Below, piece after piece: positions 48,117-57,967 of a stretch of DNA of 64,000 nt (position 1 is its first letter; every line of letters begins with the position of its first letter). The DNA is taken from contig NC_134124.1 of the NCBI RefSeq assembly GCF_040939455.1, positions 33,307,138-33,371,137 of the forward strand, given 5' to 3'. Under the pieces are notes generated by a model. The model was not told where the DNA came from and did no database searches. It saw only the letters and a program-made list of their open reading frames with translations. This stretch comes from Microcebus murinus. Its lineage: Eukaryota; Chordata; Mammalia; Primates; Cheirogaleidae. A program made the position numbers and the translations under genes.

Positions 48117-48288
48117 CTGCTGGTTCTGGTCCCGTGTGTCCTCTGTGTGGTACAGCACAGCCCACCTGCCCACAGCTGACACGTTGACCCACAGGCATGG
48201 GTACTGGGGCACCTTCTTGCCCTCCAGCTCCTCCTGGTCCCTGACGTTGGTCTCAATCAGGTGGCACGTGGATTCCTGGGTCCACACA
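48117..48288 (-). CDS. KCNMB1: KCNMB1 coding exon 2 (BK channel beta-1 subunit, extracellular loop)
   Basis: 172 bases: the first base completes Ser45, then 57 codons for residues 46-102 (VWTQES to DTRDQNQQ). The acceptor reads ccttctcag and the donor reads CAG|gtaact. It encodes the first half of the large extracellular loop, including Cys53 and Cys76 of the disulphide set and N-glycosylation site Asn80 (NVS). Glu65, the position of a known human E65K variant, is Glu here. The reading frame joins exactly to both neighbours. The loop lies near the channel mouth and shapes toxin access and gating. Confidence 0.97.
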
Positions 48289-48508
48289 CTGAGAAGGTGA
48301 CACACACACATCTCAGAACTGAGTGACACCTAGAACACCCGCTTTGAGCCCCTGATCCCCTAGGTGCTTTTAAAGAGCCCCAAGGCTGGGCCCTCACCTT
48401 GCCACGGGCACTCAGCACTGAAGTAGCACGACCCAGAGTCCCTGGGCACAGGGAGGAGCCGGAATATCAGAGCTGGTGGGAGGGGTGCGGGGGTCTTAGA
48501 CATCATGC

Positions 48509-48695
48509 ACATAGGTGGTTCTCAACCCTGGCGACTCATCTAAAAACCTGGGGAGCTTTTAAAAAGATTCCCATGTTCAAGCCACACCCCACAGCAAGCA
48601 AATCAGAATTTCTTAGGTGGTTGGGCCTAGGCCCTGGCATTTTTTACAAAGCTCCCAGAAGTGATTTCTGTTCAACAGCTAGGCTAGAGATTCTC
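48509..48695 (+). mobile_element. MER5A hAT transposon, nearly complete
   Basis: 'ggtggttctcaaccctggcgactcatctaaaaacctggggagcttttaaaaagattccc', 'agccacaccccacagcaagcaaatcagaattt' and 'cattttttacaaagctcccagaagtgattt' match MER5A in order. It lies in KCNMB1 intronic DNA just upstream of coding exon 2. Confidence 0.85.
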
Positions 48696-49722
48696 TTATG
48701 CACATCATCTTGCAGAGGTGTAAGAGAAGCTCAGGAAGGTAGATGACTTTTCCAAGGCACAGCACCTGGAGCTCGTTCCAAGTGGCTTCTGAATCTCTGC
48801 TCTCCCTACCACAGGAAGCAGAGATATGGGAGGGCCCCGACTTGAGCCAGGTGGGAAGATGGTGGAGACAGCTCCAAGCGGTGCCTAACCTGAGTAAGAG
48901 TCCCGCCTGGAATTGCTCTGCTGTTGTAAAACGTGACAATGGAGCAGGCCAGGAGAGGCCAATCGGCTCATAACACACAAGTGAATTGATTGTGACTCAC
49001 CACCCTTTTATCCTGCGGGGCCCACTGCCAGGCAGGAGGGGCTGTGAGCAGCTAGAACGGGCCCAGAGGAGGGGTCTGAGACATCCTAAGGACAGGCTGA
49101 GAGTACTGAGAGTGTTTGTTCCAAATAGAACACGGATCAGGAATTTCACAGCTCTTCTTGAAAAGCTCAAGTGGTTGACATGTCAGGGAGAAAGGGCAGG
49201 GAACCTTCTCCAAGATTCCTCTGCAGAGCTCCGGAGGAGCAGATGCCAGCTCCACGTAGATATTGCCTATGTATCAGAAAAGCCCAAATATGAAATGATG
49301 TGCTCAGTGAGGTAGTGAGCTCCCCATCGCTTGGGATATTCATCAGGAGGCTGGATGCCCCCCTGATCAGGTTTCAGAAAAGAGAGAACTGTGCAGATGA
49401 GCTGTAAACATCTGCAATTCTCTGATTCCTCCTGGGATCAAACTCACACTGGAGCGTTTGCTCTGATCCCCTGTGACTTCTTGTGACAAGGGTGGCCTGG
49501 TCCACCAGGCCCAGAGTCTCACCACCAGGTCCCAGAGTCTCAGACCAGCGGGCTGAGTCCATCCACCTTCCCTACACTTGAACCCTTGAACCTAAGAAAG
49601 AGCATTGTCTCAACGTCCTGCCTGGTGAGGGTCTAGGGGAGGGGTATGTAAGAGGCTGGGTTCCTTGCAGACTCTAGACCCTTACGGAAGAGCTGGGGGT
49701 GCAGGCCCGGCAGGTTCAGTAC

Positions 49723-49856
49723 CTTTTCTGGAAGAGGGGCAGCATAGTCGTGCCCAGGATGTAGTAGGTGATGACAGCACACACCACCATGGCCACACCC
49801 AGGCAAAGGGCTCGAGTCTCTCCCCGCTTCTGGGCCATCACCAGCTTCTTCCCCAT
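49723..49856 (-). CDS. KCNMB1: KCNMB1 coding exon 1 (BK channel beta-1 subunit, N-terminus and TM1)
   Basis: 134 bases from ATG at 49856: 44 codons plus two bases before a donor AAAAG|gtactg. It encodes the short cytoplasmic N-terminus (MGKKLVMAQKRGETRA) and transmembrane segment 1 (about residues 17-37, LCLGVAMVVCAVITYYIL), then enters the extracellular loop (LPLFQK). The start matches the known KCNMB1 start and the total of the three exons is exactly 191 codons, the usual family length. Human has Val at residue 2 while Gly is seen here, as in several other mammals. An out-of-frame ATG at 49878 lies 22 bases upstream within the presumed exon, whose acceptor I place at 49881 (tgtggccctag). 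At least one further non-coding 5' exon is expected upstream but I could not identify it. Confidence 0.97.
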
Positions 49857-49880
49857 GTCCACTGGAGGCAGCAGTCATTT
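49857..49880 (-). other. KCNMB1: KCNMB1 5' UTR part of coding exon 1 with upstream ATG
   Basis: Twenty-four bases between the likely acceptor (pyrimidine-rich ...ctctgtggccctag ending at 49881) and the start codon. An upstream ATG at 49878 opens a frame that overlaps the main start out of frame. A second possible acceptor, gcctccag ending at 49862, would remove the upstream ATG. Confidence 0.5.
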
Positions 49881-50124
49881 CTAGGGCCACAGAGGCAAAC
49901 AGAAGCAAGATCAGCTCAGGTGACCCTAATCCACGGAAGGGAGGTCAGGTGAGAGGGGAGGGCACTCAAATGTCAACTTCACTCCTACTTATATGCGGAG
50001 CTTTGCGACTTCCAGAGGGCTTTTTGACCAGGTGTAAGCTTTCCACCAGCTCTGGCAGGTGATTGCAGATGAAGGATCTATGGCTGAGAGAGGAAATTGA
50101 CTTGCTGTGGGTCACGCAGTGTTG

Positions 50125-50590
50125 ATAGGCTCAGTAATGGACCCCAACATGCCCATGGTTTAATCCCTGGAATTCTAAGGTCCACTCTCCTTATGTGCTA
50201 CTTCTTATGGCAGTGACTCTGCAGAAGTGATTAAGTTGAGGATCTTGAGATGGAGAGATGATCTTGGATTATTCATGTAGACCCTAAACCTAAACCCGAG
50301 CATCCTGATAAGAGGGAGGTGAGACGCAGAAGAAAAGGAGAAGGTGACATGACCAGGAGACAGAGACTGGAGTGACGTGCTCACAGGCGGGGAGGGCAGG
50401 TGGCCCCCAGAAGCTAGAGGGGCCAAGGGACGATGCGTCATCGTCTGCAGTGCCTGGAGAGAGTGCAGCCTTGCAGGCACCTGCTGATCTTGGACTTCTG
50501 GCTCCCAGAACCATGAGGCTAAATTTCTGTTGTTTGGGGCTATCAGTTTATGGTCATTTATTACAGGGGTCACAGAAACGAACACAATAA
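50125..50590 (+). mobile_element. MaLR (MLT1-type) LTR, sense
   Basis: 'aggctcagtaatggaccccaacatgcccatggtttaatccctggaa', 'agtgattaagttgaggatcttgagatggagagatgatcttggatta', 'tcttggacttctggctcccagaaccatgaggctaaatttctgttgtttggggc' and 'agtttatggtcatttattacaggggtcacagaaac' follow an MLT1 LTR in sense. Confidence 0.8.
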
Positions 50591-50599
50591 ATAAGCAAG

Positions 50600-53500
50600 A
50601 CAGGTTGGCCATCCATGCACTTTCTCCCAGGAAGTTTACAGAGAAACTGGGAGCATTTCTGCCAAAAAACAGTCCCAAGCAGGGCTGGCCGGGCTGGGTG
50701 GCAGGCAGAGATGGGGAGGAGGGACCCAGAAGGCAGCCACAGGCTCGTAGGGGAGGCAGGAGGTTTCCCACGTTCAGATTTTCTGTAAGGGCCACTCCCT
50801 GTTCCAAGCAAAGAAAGAAGACATTGTGGTGGCCTCAGCAACTGCCTTCTTGCTCCAGGACTTGAAGCCACCTGGGCCACAGCAGAATGGGGAAAGTTGC
50901 TGGTGGCCTTCCTCTTTCCCTGTCTTCTGGCTCAGCCCCTCTGGGTGTCCTCCCCACCCCCACCCCATGCAAGCAAAGATTCCTGTCCCTGGACCCCCGC
51001 CCGGGAGTGTGCAACTGCCCCTCAATCCCTGTGGCCAGCAGCCACCACGCTGCCCAGCCGCAGCCCCTCCTGCGGCCCTCCTGTGCCTTCTGCCATCTGT
51101 GCTAGAGCCTTCCGGTAACTTTCTTGTTGTTGCTTTTGTTTGTTTGTTTGAGGTAACCAGAGACTTTTTCTACCAAAAATACCAGGTCCACGAGCCCCTT
51201 TCTCTGTAATAGCCTGTTTTAGGGAAAGTTTGGCCAGATATTAGGGAGGACTTTATTCGCCCTGCCAGGTCCCTGAAGTATGGTAATAAACCCACTATTT
51301 CCATAAATCACTGAGTGCCTGGCAGACGAGCATTAGTCCAAAGGGATTTACTTTCTGCTCAGGCTTCCCTCCTACACATCAGACTATTTCAAATGTCCAG
51401 TCAGAGAGCCTTGGCCCCCTCCCCCACAGCCCGGCCACCCCGGTCCCCTGCCCTATAGAGGACAGTCCACATCCGTGGTCAGGCGCCAAGGACACGGCCT
51501 CCCTTCGGCCTTCCTCCCCTTCCGATCGACAGAGATGACATCCAGTGACAGCTTTTCCTCCCTCCTTTGGGGCACTGGGAGGTGCGGGTCCCCTGCTTTC
51601 TAACGGAAACATTACAAAGTCACAAGTGAGCAAAACACTCCCCTGGCAGAGAAAGCTGTTCTGTTGAAGCCCCCGTGCCCTTTTCCTTCTGTTCTGAGAT
51701 CTGGTGGGCAGGAAGCGCCCACCTCTTTTCCTGACTGGCACAGGTAAAGCAGCAGGATCGTCAGGAGCAGAAGTCTGCACTGCTCTTGCCAAACCTGTGT
51801 TTTGCCCCATCCTCCACTGGTTGAGGCAGGGAGGCTGATCCTGATCTCCAGGCTGCTGCCTTCCGGCCCCTCTGGAAGCTGAGACCCGGAGGGCCAGGGC
51901 ACTCAGCTACCAGAGTGATCTGGCCACTGAGCCACCCCCTAGATGACCAGCATCCTGACGGGCAGCCCCGAAGTGGAAAGGAGTTCCTGTCACCCGCCCT
52001 GTCTCGCCCCATCCCAGGCTGCTCCCTGTATAGTGCTCCCCCTGCCCCCCCCCCCCGGTCTTTGAAGAAACCACATCCCAAGTGCTCCTGGGCGCGGTAC
52101 TCACAGTCCCCGTGGTGCCCTGCAGATTCTCGGCCAGCAGACGTTGCTTTCTGCCTGACCCCCAGCCCCCAGCCCAAAAGAGGCCGAGGAACGCCAGCAG
52201 GAAGTTTGGCCGCCCGGCCCGTCTCCAGGGAAGCAGCCTTTGGTCCCCATCTGGGCCGAGCCTCTATGCCCAAACATGGTCATGTCTGAGCACACAGCCT
52301 CAAGACACAGACTCGGGAGGGCAGGTACCCAGCCCCGAGCATGGCAGCTGTTACCCAGGCCCTGCACCTGCATTTCCCAGGGGCTCATGGGAAACATTTC
52401 AAATGGCGACAGACAGCAACACTGAGAAACAGCAAAAGACCAGCGTGGTGTATGTGGAAATATTTCTTCCTCACTTGGTCTGTCTGGGCTGGCAGAGAAG
52501 CCAGGAGTAGGAAATCATTTTCCTTTTGTTGGTGTGGGGAAGGGAGGAGGAGTCGAGCTGGAGGGGTTGGACTTGTCACCAATCCCTGGCGCATCCACTG
52601 TAGAGCCGCTAAACCCACCCGCCCTTTATGTGCTGTGTGACCCTGGGCAAGTCACGGCACCTCTTTGGGCCTCAGTTTTCTCACGTGTGCTATTGGAGTT
52701 TTAAACGCTTACTTTGCTCAGGGCAGTGACGTGGGTTGGAGATGGTGGGGGTTATAACAAGGGAAGAAGCCCCGAAATTTAAGGACCAAGCGAGCTGCAG
52801 CTAGGAGTAGTGAGAGCTCCGAGGCTGCTTCTAGCCAGCGAGGTCCAGACACAAACTGCTTGGCCGGGGGCTCCCAGAGACTGTCCAAGCACGGACAGAG
52901 ATTTGGTCCCATCAATAATAGGACAGATGAACATCAGCAGTCGTAGGCAAAATAAATGCTTCTAGGTGTCCCTCTGTTTCCTCCTCTGTAAAGTGGATGT
53001 TTTAAGGATTAAACATCAGCGACAGAAACAAGCTTGGATGTTGAGACTCTCCTAAGTATATCAGGCATGACGGGGAGGGTAGCACATCTCTACCCCTGAC
53101 TTCACCCAACAATCAGGTGAAGAAACTGAGTCTGGGGCTTGGAAGCTTAAAGTCGCTGGTCCCGGGTTGCTCTGCTCAGTGGGCCGGAGCCCGATTCAAG
53201 GCTGCCCCTTCCAATGGCACAACCTGGGCTGTCCCTACTGTCCCTGGAGCTGCTCTGAGACATTAATGCCTGCCTCTGCTTATAAGTCACCTGCCACCTG
53301 AAGTTCTGGAGGTCACCCCAAGTGCCCCCGCCCGCAGGGAGGTGGGTGCAGGCCTGGTACCCGGCTGCAGCTCCGACATCTCCCTCGGTCCTGCTGCAGC
53401 CGCCGTGAGGCGTCCAGCAGGCAGGAAATGAGGGCCGAGAGCCATCGTTTGGGCTCCCTGACACCCTGGCCAGGCTCAGTGCCTTTCTCCCGCCCCTCCC

Positions 53501-54164
53501 CTAATTGAATCATATCACCAGGAGAGTACTTTGTCTGTTGAATGGGCATCACAGCACAAGGGGGTCTCTTAAGACCAGCCTTAGACCTTGCAGGTGGGTT
53601 GACAATGAGGGACACAGATGTGGAATTAAGAGTAATTTTCCAAGGATAATCCTTGATCCATTCAAGAGCCAGAAACATCCTCCTGGGGCCTGGGAACTAA
53701 TCCAGAAACACCAGCCCTCCCTCCCGCTCCCTTGGGAGAGAGATACTCATTGCAACTGGCTGCCACCTTTAGGTATTCATATGACCAAAGCACTACTTGC
53801 CCATGATCCACTAAGTGATCGTTAAGGGCTACACAGTATTTGGAATTTATAAGCAAACATCAGCATTCTTCCTAGGGGTCTTTTCCTCTTGGAAGATGGG
53901 AGCAGGTGGGGAAAGGGGTCTGCGAGCGCCTCTGCGGCACCTGAGTGAGCCGCGACCAAAAGGCGTTGACAAGCCTTGCTCTCCCGTGTGGGTGTGTGGA
54001 CGGAACCGGGTCCTCTGCTGGCTGAGGCTGTGCGTGCCAGACGGCTGAGGTGGAGGGCGAGGGAGTGACGGTGTCCCGACAGTGCCCACTGACGCTTCCC
54101 ATCAGTACCCGGCATCAGAGCGTCAAACGCCTTCCCGGACGCCAGCCTGCCAGCAACTCCTCAA
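50600..54164. other. Region upstream of KCNMB1, no exon recognised
   Basis: This should contain or flank the non-coding 5' end of KCNMB1, but no exon can be identified without transcript data. A C-run lies at 52045-52056 and MIR-like words at 52625-52700 ('gtgtgaccctgggcaagtcacggcacctctttgggcctcagttttctcac'). Confidence 0.4.
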
Positions 54165-54350
54165 AGTAATAACACCGTAGGCTCGCAGCAATCTACTGAG
54201 GTAGAGATTCTTCCACCCATTTTATAGAGGGGGTAACTGAGGTTCAGGGAGGTTAAATAAATTGCCCAAGGTAAGTTATTAAGACATTGCCTCTCTGAAC
54301 TTCAGTTTGTGCATCTCTAAAATGGGGATAATCATACCTAAGACCCTCAG
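54165..54350. repeat. MIR-derived fragments
   Basis: 54165-54290 reads as antisense MIR ('cattttatagagggggtaactgaggttcagggaggttaaataaattgcccaagg'). 54290-54350 reads as sense MIR ('ctctctgaacttcagtttgtgcatctctaaaatggggataatcata'). Confidence 0.75.
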
Positions 54351-54384
54351 TGTTTTCTGAGCAATGAGAGCTCACCTCTCATAG

Positions 54385-54925
54385 TGAGATTGTGTGGAGC
54401 TCACCTCTCATAGTGTGGAGATTGTGTTTTTCAACGTACATCTCGTCCCACGTGCTCTTTTCACAATGTGAGGTCACCACTCCTCCCCCAAGAGGGGCAT
54501 TTATGTCCTCGGCCTGGGTGGGGCTTTGTAACGGTCTTGCCACTAGAATAGAATAGTGGTGCCCCTGTGCGACTTCCAAGGCTAAGTCCTGGGCAGGGAT
54601 ACAGCTTCCACTGGGCGCCGTCTCAGGACACTTCCCTGGGAACCAGCCACTGCGGTGCGGGCAGCCGAGGCCACGCGGTCCTGCTGACAGCCCCGTCCCA
54701 GGTCTCACCCAACAGCCGGCATCTCTCAACGGGTGATCCCAGCCCCGGGCTGTGAGTCTCCCAGCTGAGGCCCCACAGGTGGCGGAGCGGAGACGAGCAG
54801 GCCCCTCTGTGCTCTTCCTGATTCCCAATTTTCGAAATCATGAGCAGAATAAATGGATGTTTCATGCCACTACGTTTTGGGGTAATCTGTTATGCAGCCA
54901 TAGTTACCAGAACATTCTAAATGAT
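54385..54925 (+). mobile_element. MaLR-like LTR, sense, diverged
   Basis: The tail 'gagcagaataaatggatgtttcatgccactacgttttggggtaatctgttatgcagccatagttaccagaac' is the characteristic 3' end of MLT1-type LTRs. The upstream 'cggcctgggtggggctttgtaacggtcttgccactagaatagaatagtggt' fits the body. A 30-bp phrase beginning 'gagctcacctctcatagtg' is duplicated at 54368 and 54398. Confidence 0.65.
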
Positions 54926-55229
54926 TTAAAATGGGAACTGTTACTGTGTTGGTAACAGTAGTAGTATTAAACCAGGGGGAATTTAAAAGCCCGAGATTAC
55001 TTTATGGAGTGTTGTGGGGAAATTTAGAAATGCTTTAATCTGTCTTATAGCAGGTCACACACTGCTGCACCAATGGAATAGAAGGGCAGTACTATAGGAG
55101 GGTGTTTTTGTTTATTAAGCACCTACTGTACGCCAGGGCGGCCACACACATATGCATGCATGTATACGTATGCACGCACAGACACAGACACATTCTCCAC
55201 GGTCCCCACGAAAGGCCTGGTTCCTTCTG

Positions 55230-55440
55230 TGAAAGCAAAAGGCAAAGTGACCCCCCAAGGTGGCGCCCCTAGCATGCGACGCGATGGAGCCAAGATGTGA
55301 ACCTGTGCCCGCCGACTCCTAGCCCCTCCCTGCCCCTCGCTCGCCCCCCCAGCCCCCGAGGGGAGCAGTTCTCAAGAGGGCCGGTGTTTATGACGTCCGC
55401 CGGCGCTGCTTTGCGAACCCCCTCGCCTCAGTCTGTAACC
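55230..55440. other. CpG-richer patch upstream of KCNMB1
   Basis: GC-rich with a cluster of CpGs around 55260-55430. Function unknown. Confidence 0.35.
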
Positions 55441-56079
55441 CTTTCTGGATTAAGCAGCCACTTACTTATTTAAGCCCTTTGGAATCGATATCTATTCTCT
55501 GCCGACACTTGGAATAACAGGCCCCATAAATCAAATTGGCAACTGGCTCTGGGGTGCACGTCCCTGGCTGAGTGCTGGGGAAGGGCGTGCGTCACTCAGT
55601 CCGGACCCTCGAGCGCCTACTGTGTGCAGGCTGTGAACACGTCACCGCCCCAGTCCACTCACGCACGGCCCGTCCCCGCAGGGAAGGGATGCTGAATTTT
55701 CAAAACAGCAAAAATGCAAAACAGAAAAGAAAATGATGCATTTTAAGGGAGAGAGAGTGACAAAAGGCAGAGGAACTAACAATACGGACAAAGTATAAGA
55801 ACAGGAAAATTGTCAATACTAGAATGAAAGGGCAGGACAAAGAGCAGGGTGAGGCTGTCCCCGCTGTGTGAGGGGACAGCTCGCTCCTCTCTCCTTCTGA
55901 CTCCTGCCACTGTGCTTTCCCTTGCCCTCATTTTTCTTACTCAGTGATGAGGCATTTTGGCCTGCAATGTTGTGAGCGTAATTCTAACAATTGTTCTGAT
56001 TGCAATTTGGAAATCCTCTTTGAGACGAGGAGGAGCATACGTGAGTGAAGAATGCTGTCTGTCTGTGCCGTAAGGTCGG

Positions 56080-56455
56080 GTTTCTTCCTGCCTTTCCCCT
56101 GCTGCAAATCGTCCCGGCTCCGTGGGAGGGTCGGACAGTGAGGAAGCGCAGGGGAAAGCTAAGACGCGGCGCTTAAACAGACTCGCTGGTGAGCGCACGT
56201 GTGTCCCCCCAGACACACACAGAGGACGCGAGTGCCCGCTCCTTGCAGGGCGCGCGCTGCCCCGTCCTTGCCTCCTAGCGCTCTCCCGCCTCCAGGGGAC
56301 CCCGCCCCCTGAGCCTGTCTCCTCGCCCCTGGACCAGGCCCACGCTCTGAGTGGACGTGCCCGAAGCCCTGCGCGCCTCTCCCTGCGATTGCACATTTAC
56401 CCGCGCGCATCCTCTGTAGCACGCCTCCCCGCCGCAGCGTGAGCGCTCCAAGAAC
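56080..56455. promoter_or_regulatory. CpG-island-like block, candidate promoter
   Basis: About 375 bases that are GC-rich with roughly two dozen or more CpG dinucleotides, far above the surroundings, including GCGCGC words and GC-box-like 'ccccgccccc'. It sits about 6.3 kb upstream of the KCNMB1 start codon on the coding side and 0.5 kb from the provirus. It may mark a 5' exon of KCNMB1 or another promoter within KCNIP1. This rests on base composition and position only. Confidence 0.4.
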
Positions 56456-56548
56456 TGTGGCTGTTCTTATTCACTGTGACATCTCTCGCACCCAGAGGAA
56501 TAAACACACAATCTCAGGGGTTGGCTGTGGTTGTGCTTTGCTATTTGC

Positions 56549-56575
56549 AAAAAAAAAAAAAAAAAAAAAAAAAAA
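56549..56575. repeat. Poly-A run, 27 bases
   Basis: A pure run of A, followed by non-repetitive sequence. It may be the tail of an old retroposed fragment, but no element body is recognisable to its left. Confidence 0.85.
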
Positions 56576-56579
56576 GCTC

Positions 56580-56745
56580 TTGCTTTTTCACATAACAGAA
56601 CATTGTAATCATTTTCCCATCCCATAAAACATTTTTTCCATAGGGTTGTGCAGTTTTCCATTCTATGGCTATCCCATAGTCGATTTCATCGAAGCCATGC
56701 TGTTGGATATTTAGGACTGGGCCTTACGTGCCTGTTTGTGTTTAG
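56580..56745 (-). mobile_element. L1M-like fragment, antisense
   Basis: 'acattttttccatagggttgtgcagttttccattctatggctatcccatagtcgatttcatcgaagccatgctgttggatatttagg' resembles the antisense end of L1 ORF2/3' UTR. Divergent. Confidence 0.45.
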
Positions 56746-56948
56746 TGGACGCACAGTTGGCCCCTGCAGACCCGTTTCACTCTCCACCCCAGAACCACAC
56801 CACGCTCACATGTCATTTCTCATGAATTGACAGGTACAAGGGAGATTGTGTCTATAAGGACAGAGTTTGAGGACCAGTGCTGGGGGACAGAGGTGGGTAA
56901 GCCATAGAACTGGAATTGACAACAAGTTGGCAATTTCCTAGCTCTGTC

Positions 56949-56954
56949 CCAGGG
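56949..56954. repeat. Target-site duplication, left copy
   Basis: CCAGGG directly next to the outer end of the left LTR. The same six bases follow the right LTR at 62576-62581. Confidence 0.9.
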
Positions 56955-57377
56955 TGTCCCGGCCCGCGGGACCTTCTGTTACTCGCGGGGGCGAGGGGGA
57001 CCGTGCCTGAAAGAGATGAGCGAGAGAGAGAAACGAGACCAAGCAAATGGTTGTCAAGGTCTGCTTTACTTAGATTTTTAGTGGGTTTTATAAGCATACA
57101 AAAACAAGGAAGTCAAAACAAAACATAGAGTGGTGACGATGAGGCTTGGGTCTGGGTTGATTAGCCCTAATCAGTGTCTTATCAGTATCTTGTTTTTGAC
57201 TGATTACTCATCTCCAACCGGAACATTTGCAGTCAACACATCCTGGAGCATTCCGTGGTCAGCACGTCATGGACTGCGTTCTTCTTGGAGCTATAGCTGG
57301 AATTTTCCAGGGCGAAGTTCGTGCGTAGGACAAGTCATAGGGGAGTTGAGGGTCTTTGAGGGTCCTTGCCTCTAACA
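56955..57377 (-). mobile_element. 3' LTR of the betaretroviral provirus (423 bp)
   Basis: Reads TGTTAGAGGC...GGGCCGGGACA on the minus strand. A TATA box (TATAAAA at 57086-57092) precedes the presumed R region. An AGTAAA word at 57065-57070 may serve as a variant polyadenylation signal, since AATAAA is not present within R. Compared base by base by eye with 62153-62575, I see no difference. It is the LTR nearest to KCNMB1 and points towards it. Confidence 0.95.
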
Positions 57378-57392
57378 TCTCCCCCTCTCTTT
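57378..57392 (-). other. Polypurine tract of the provirus
   Basis: AAAGAGAGGGGGAGA on the minus strand, ending exactly where the 3' LTR begins. It is the primer for plus-strand DNA synthesis in retroviruses. An AATAAA word lies just upstream. Confidence 0.92.
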
Positions 57393-57656
57393 ATTAATAT
57401 GAGGGAGGTTTATATAAGTGGGTGGAGAGCCTGTCTTAGGCTACGCGATGTGCTTCCGCGACCAGCACCCCAAACATAAGATCTGGCGATTAATGTGAAG
57501 GTGAGGCCTCTGTCTTAGGCTATGTAGGTGGCATCCAGCTCCGTCACTTCTGATTATGAAGTGTGCCCCCGGGCATGGACCTACAATATTCCCGTCATGG
57601 AGTCACCTCACAGCTGGCGGGGTGTGCACCTGGTACACGGCATCGCGATAATCCCG
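57393..57656 (-). other. Non-coding segment between env remnant and polypurine tract
   Basis: About 260 bases with no open frame of note. It contains short direct repeats: ctgtcttaggcta at 57431 and 57510, and cccgtcatgg at 57591 and 57653. It does not look like the end of a transmembrane envelope gene, so it may be what is left after an env deletion, or inserted sequence. Confidence 0.5.
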
Positions 57657-57944
57657 TCATGGGCGTCTCCACAGCCTTTGGAACCAACTGCGTTCCATGT
57701 CTGAGGCAAGGTCTGAGAAATTTAGACCCTCTGTGGCTGAATGGGGAGACTCTGTATGGAGGTCTTCTCTGGAGCCTCTTTGTTCTAGCCGTTGGTAAAA
57801 CACGGAGACCGATTTTTGTGTGGCTGCGTCTACCTGTGACTGCCATGTATAGTTGTAGATCTGATGGATGTTGGTTGCGATGGTGCTCTTGGTCACGACT
57901 AGAATCAGGCATAGGAGAGGCAGCACCTTTTTTCGGGGAGTCAT
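57657..57944 (-). pseudogene. env remnant (signal peptide and first residues only)
   Basis: A 95-codon frame starting at ATG 57944, 24 bases beyond the pol stop, the usual place for a betaretroviral env. It begins with a basic N-terminus and a hydrophobic segment (residues about 6-18, KVLPLLCLILVV...) followed by 'TIATNIHQIYNYTW', which looks like a signal peptide and the start of a surface subunit with one N-glycosylation sequon (NYT). After that the sequence stops resembling an envelope. The receptor-binding and fusion parts are absent, so no functional envelope is encoded. Which envelope type it came from cannot be told. Confidence 0.6.
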
Positions 57945-57967
57945 TGTAGTTCTGGAAGAGAACAGAA

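Noticed and set aside
49633..49908. 91-codon minus-strand frame across KCNMB1 coding exon 1
   Set aside because: It is the out-of-frame reading that begins near the upstream ATG and ignores the donor at 49723. Only its start is of interest and is reported as a possible upstream frame.
57130..57375. 81-codon + strand frame, repeated identically at 62328-62573
   Set aside because: It is the antisense strand of the two LTRs; the repetition reflects LTR identity and not a gene family.
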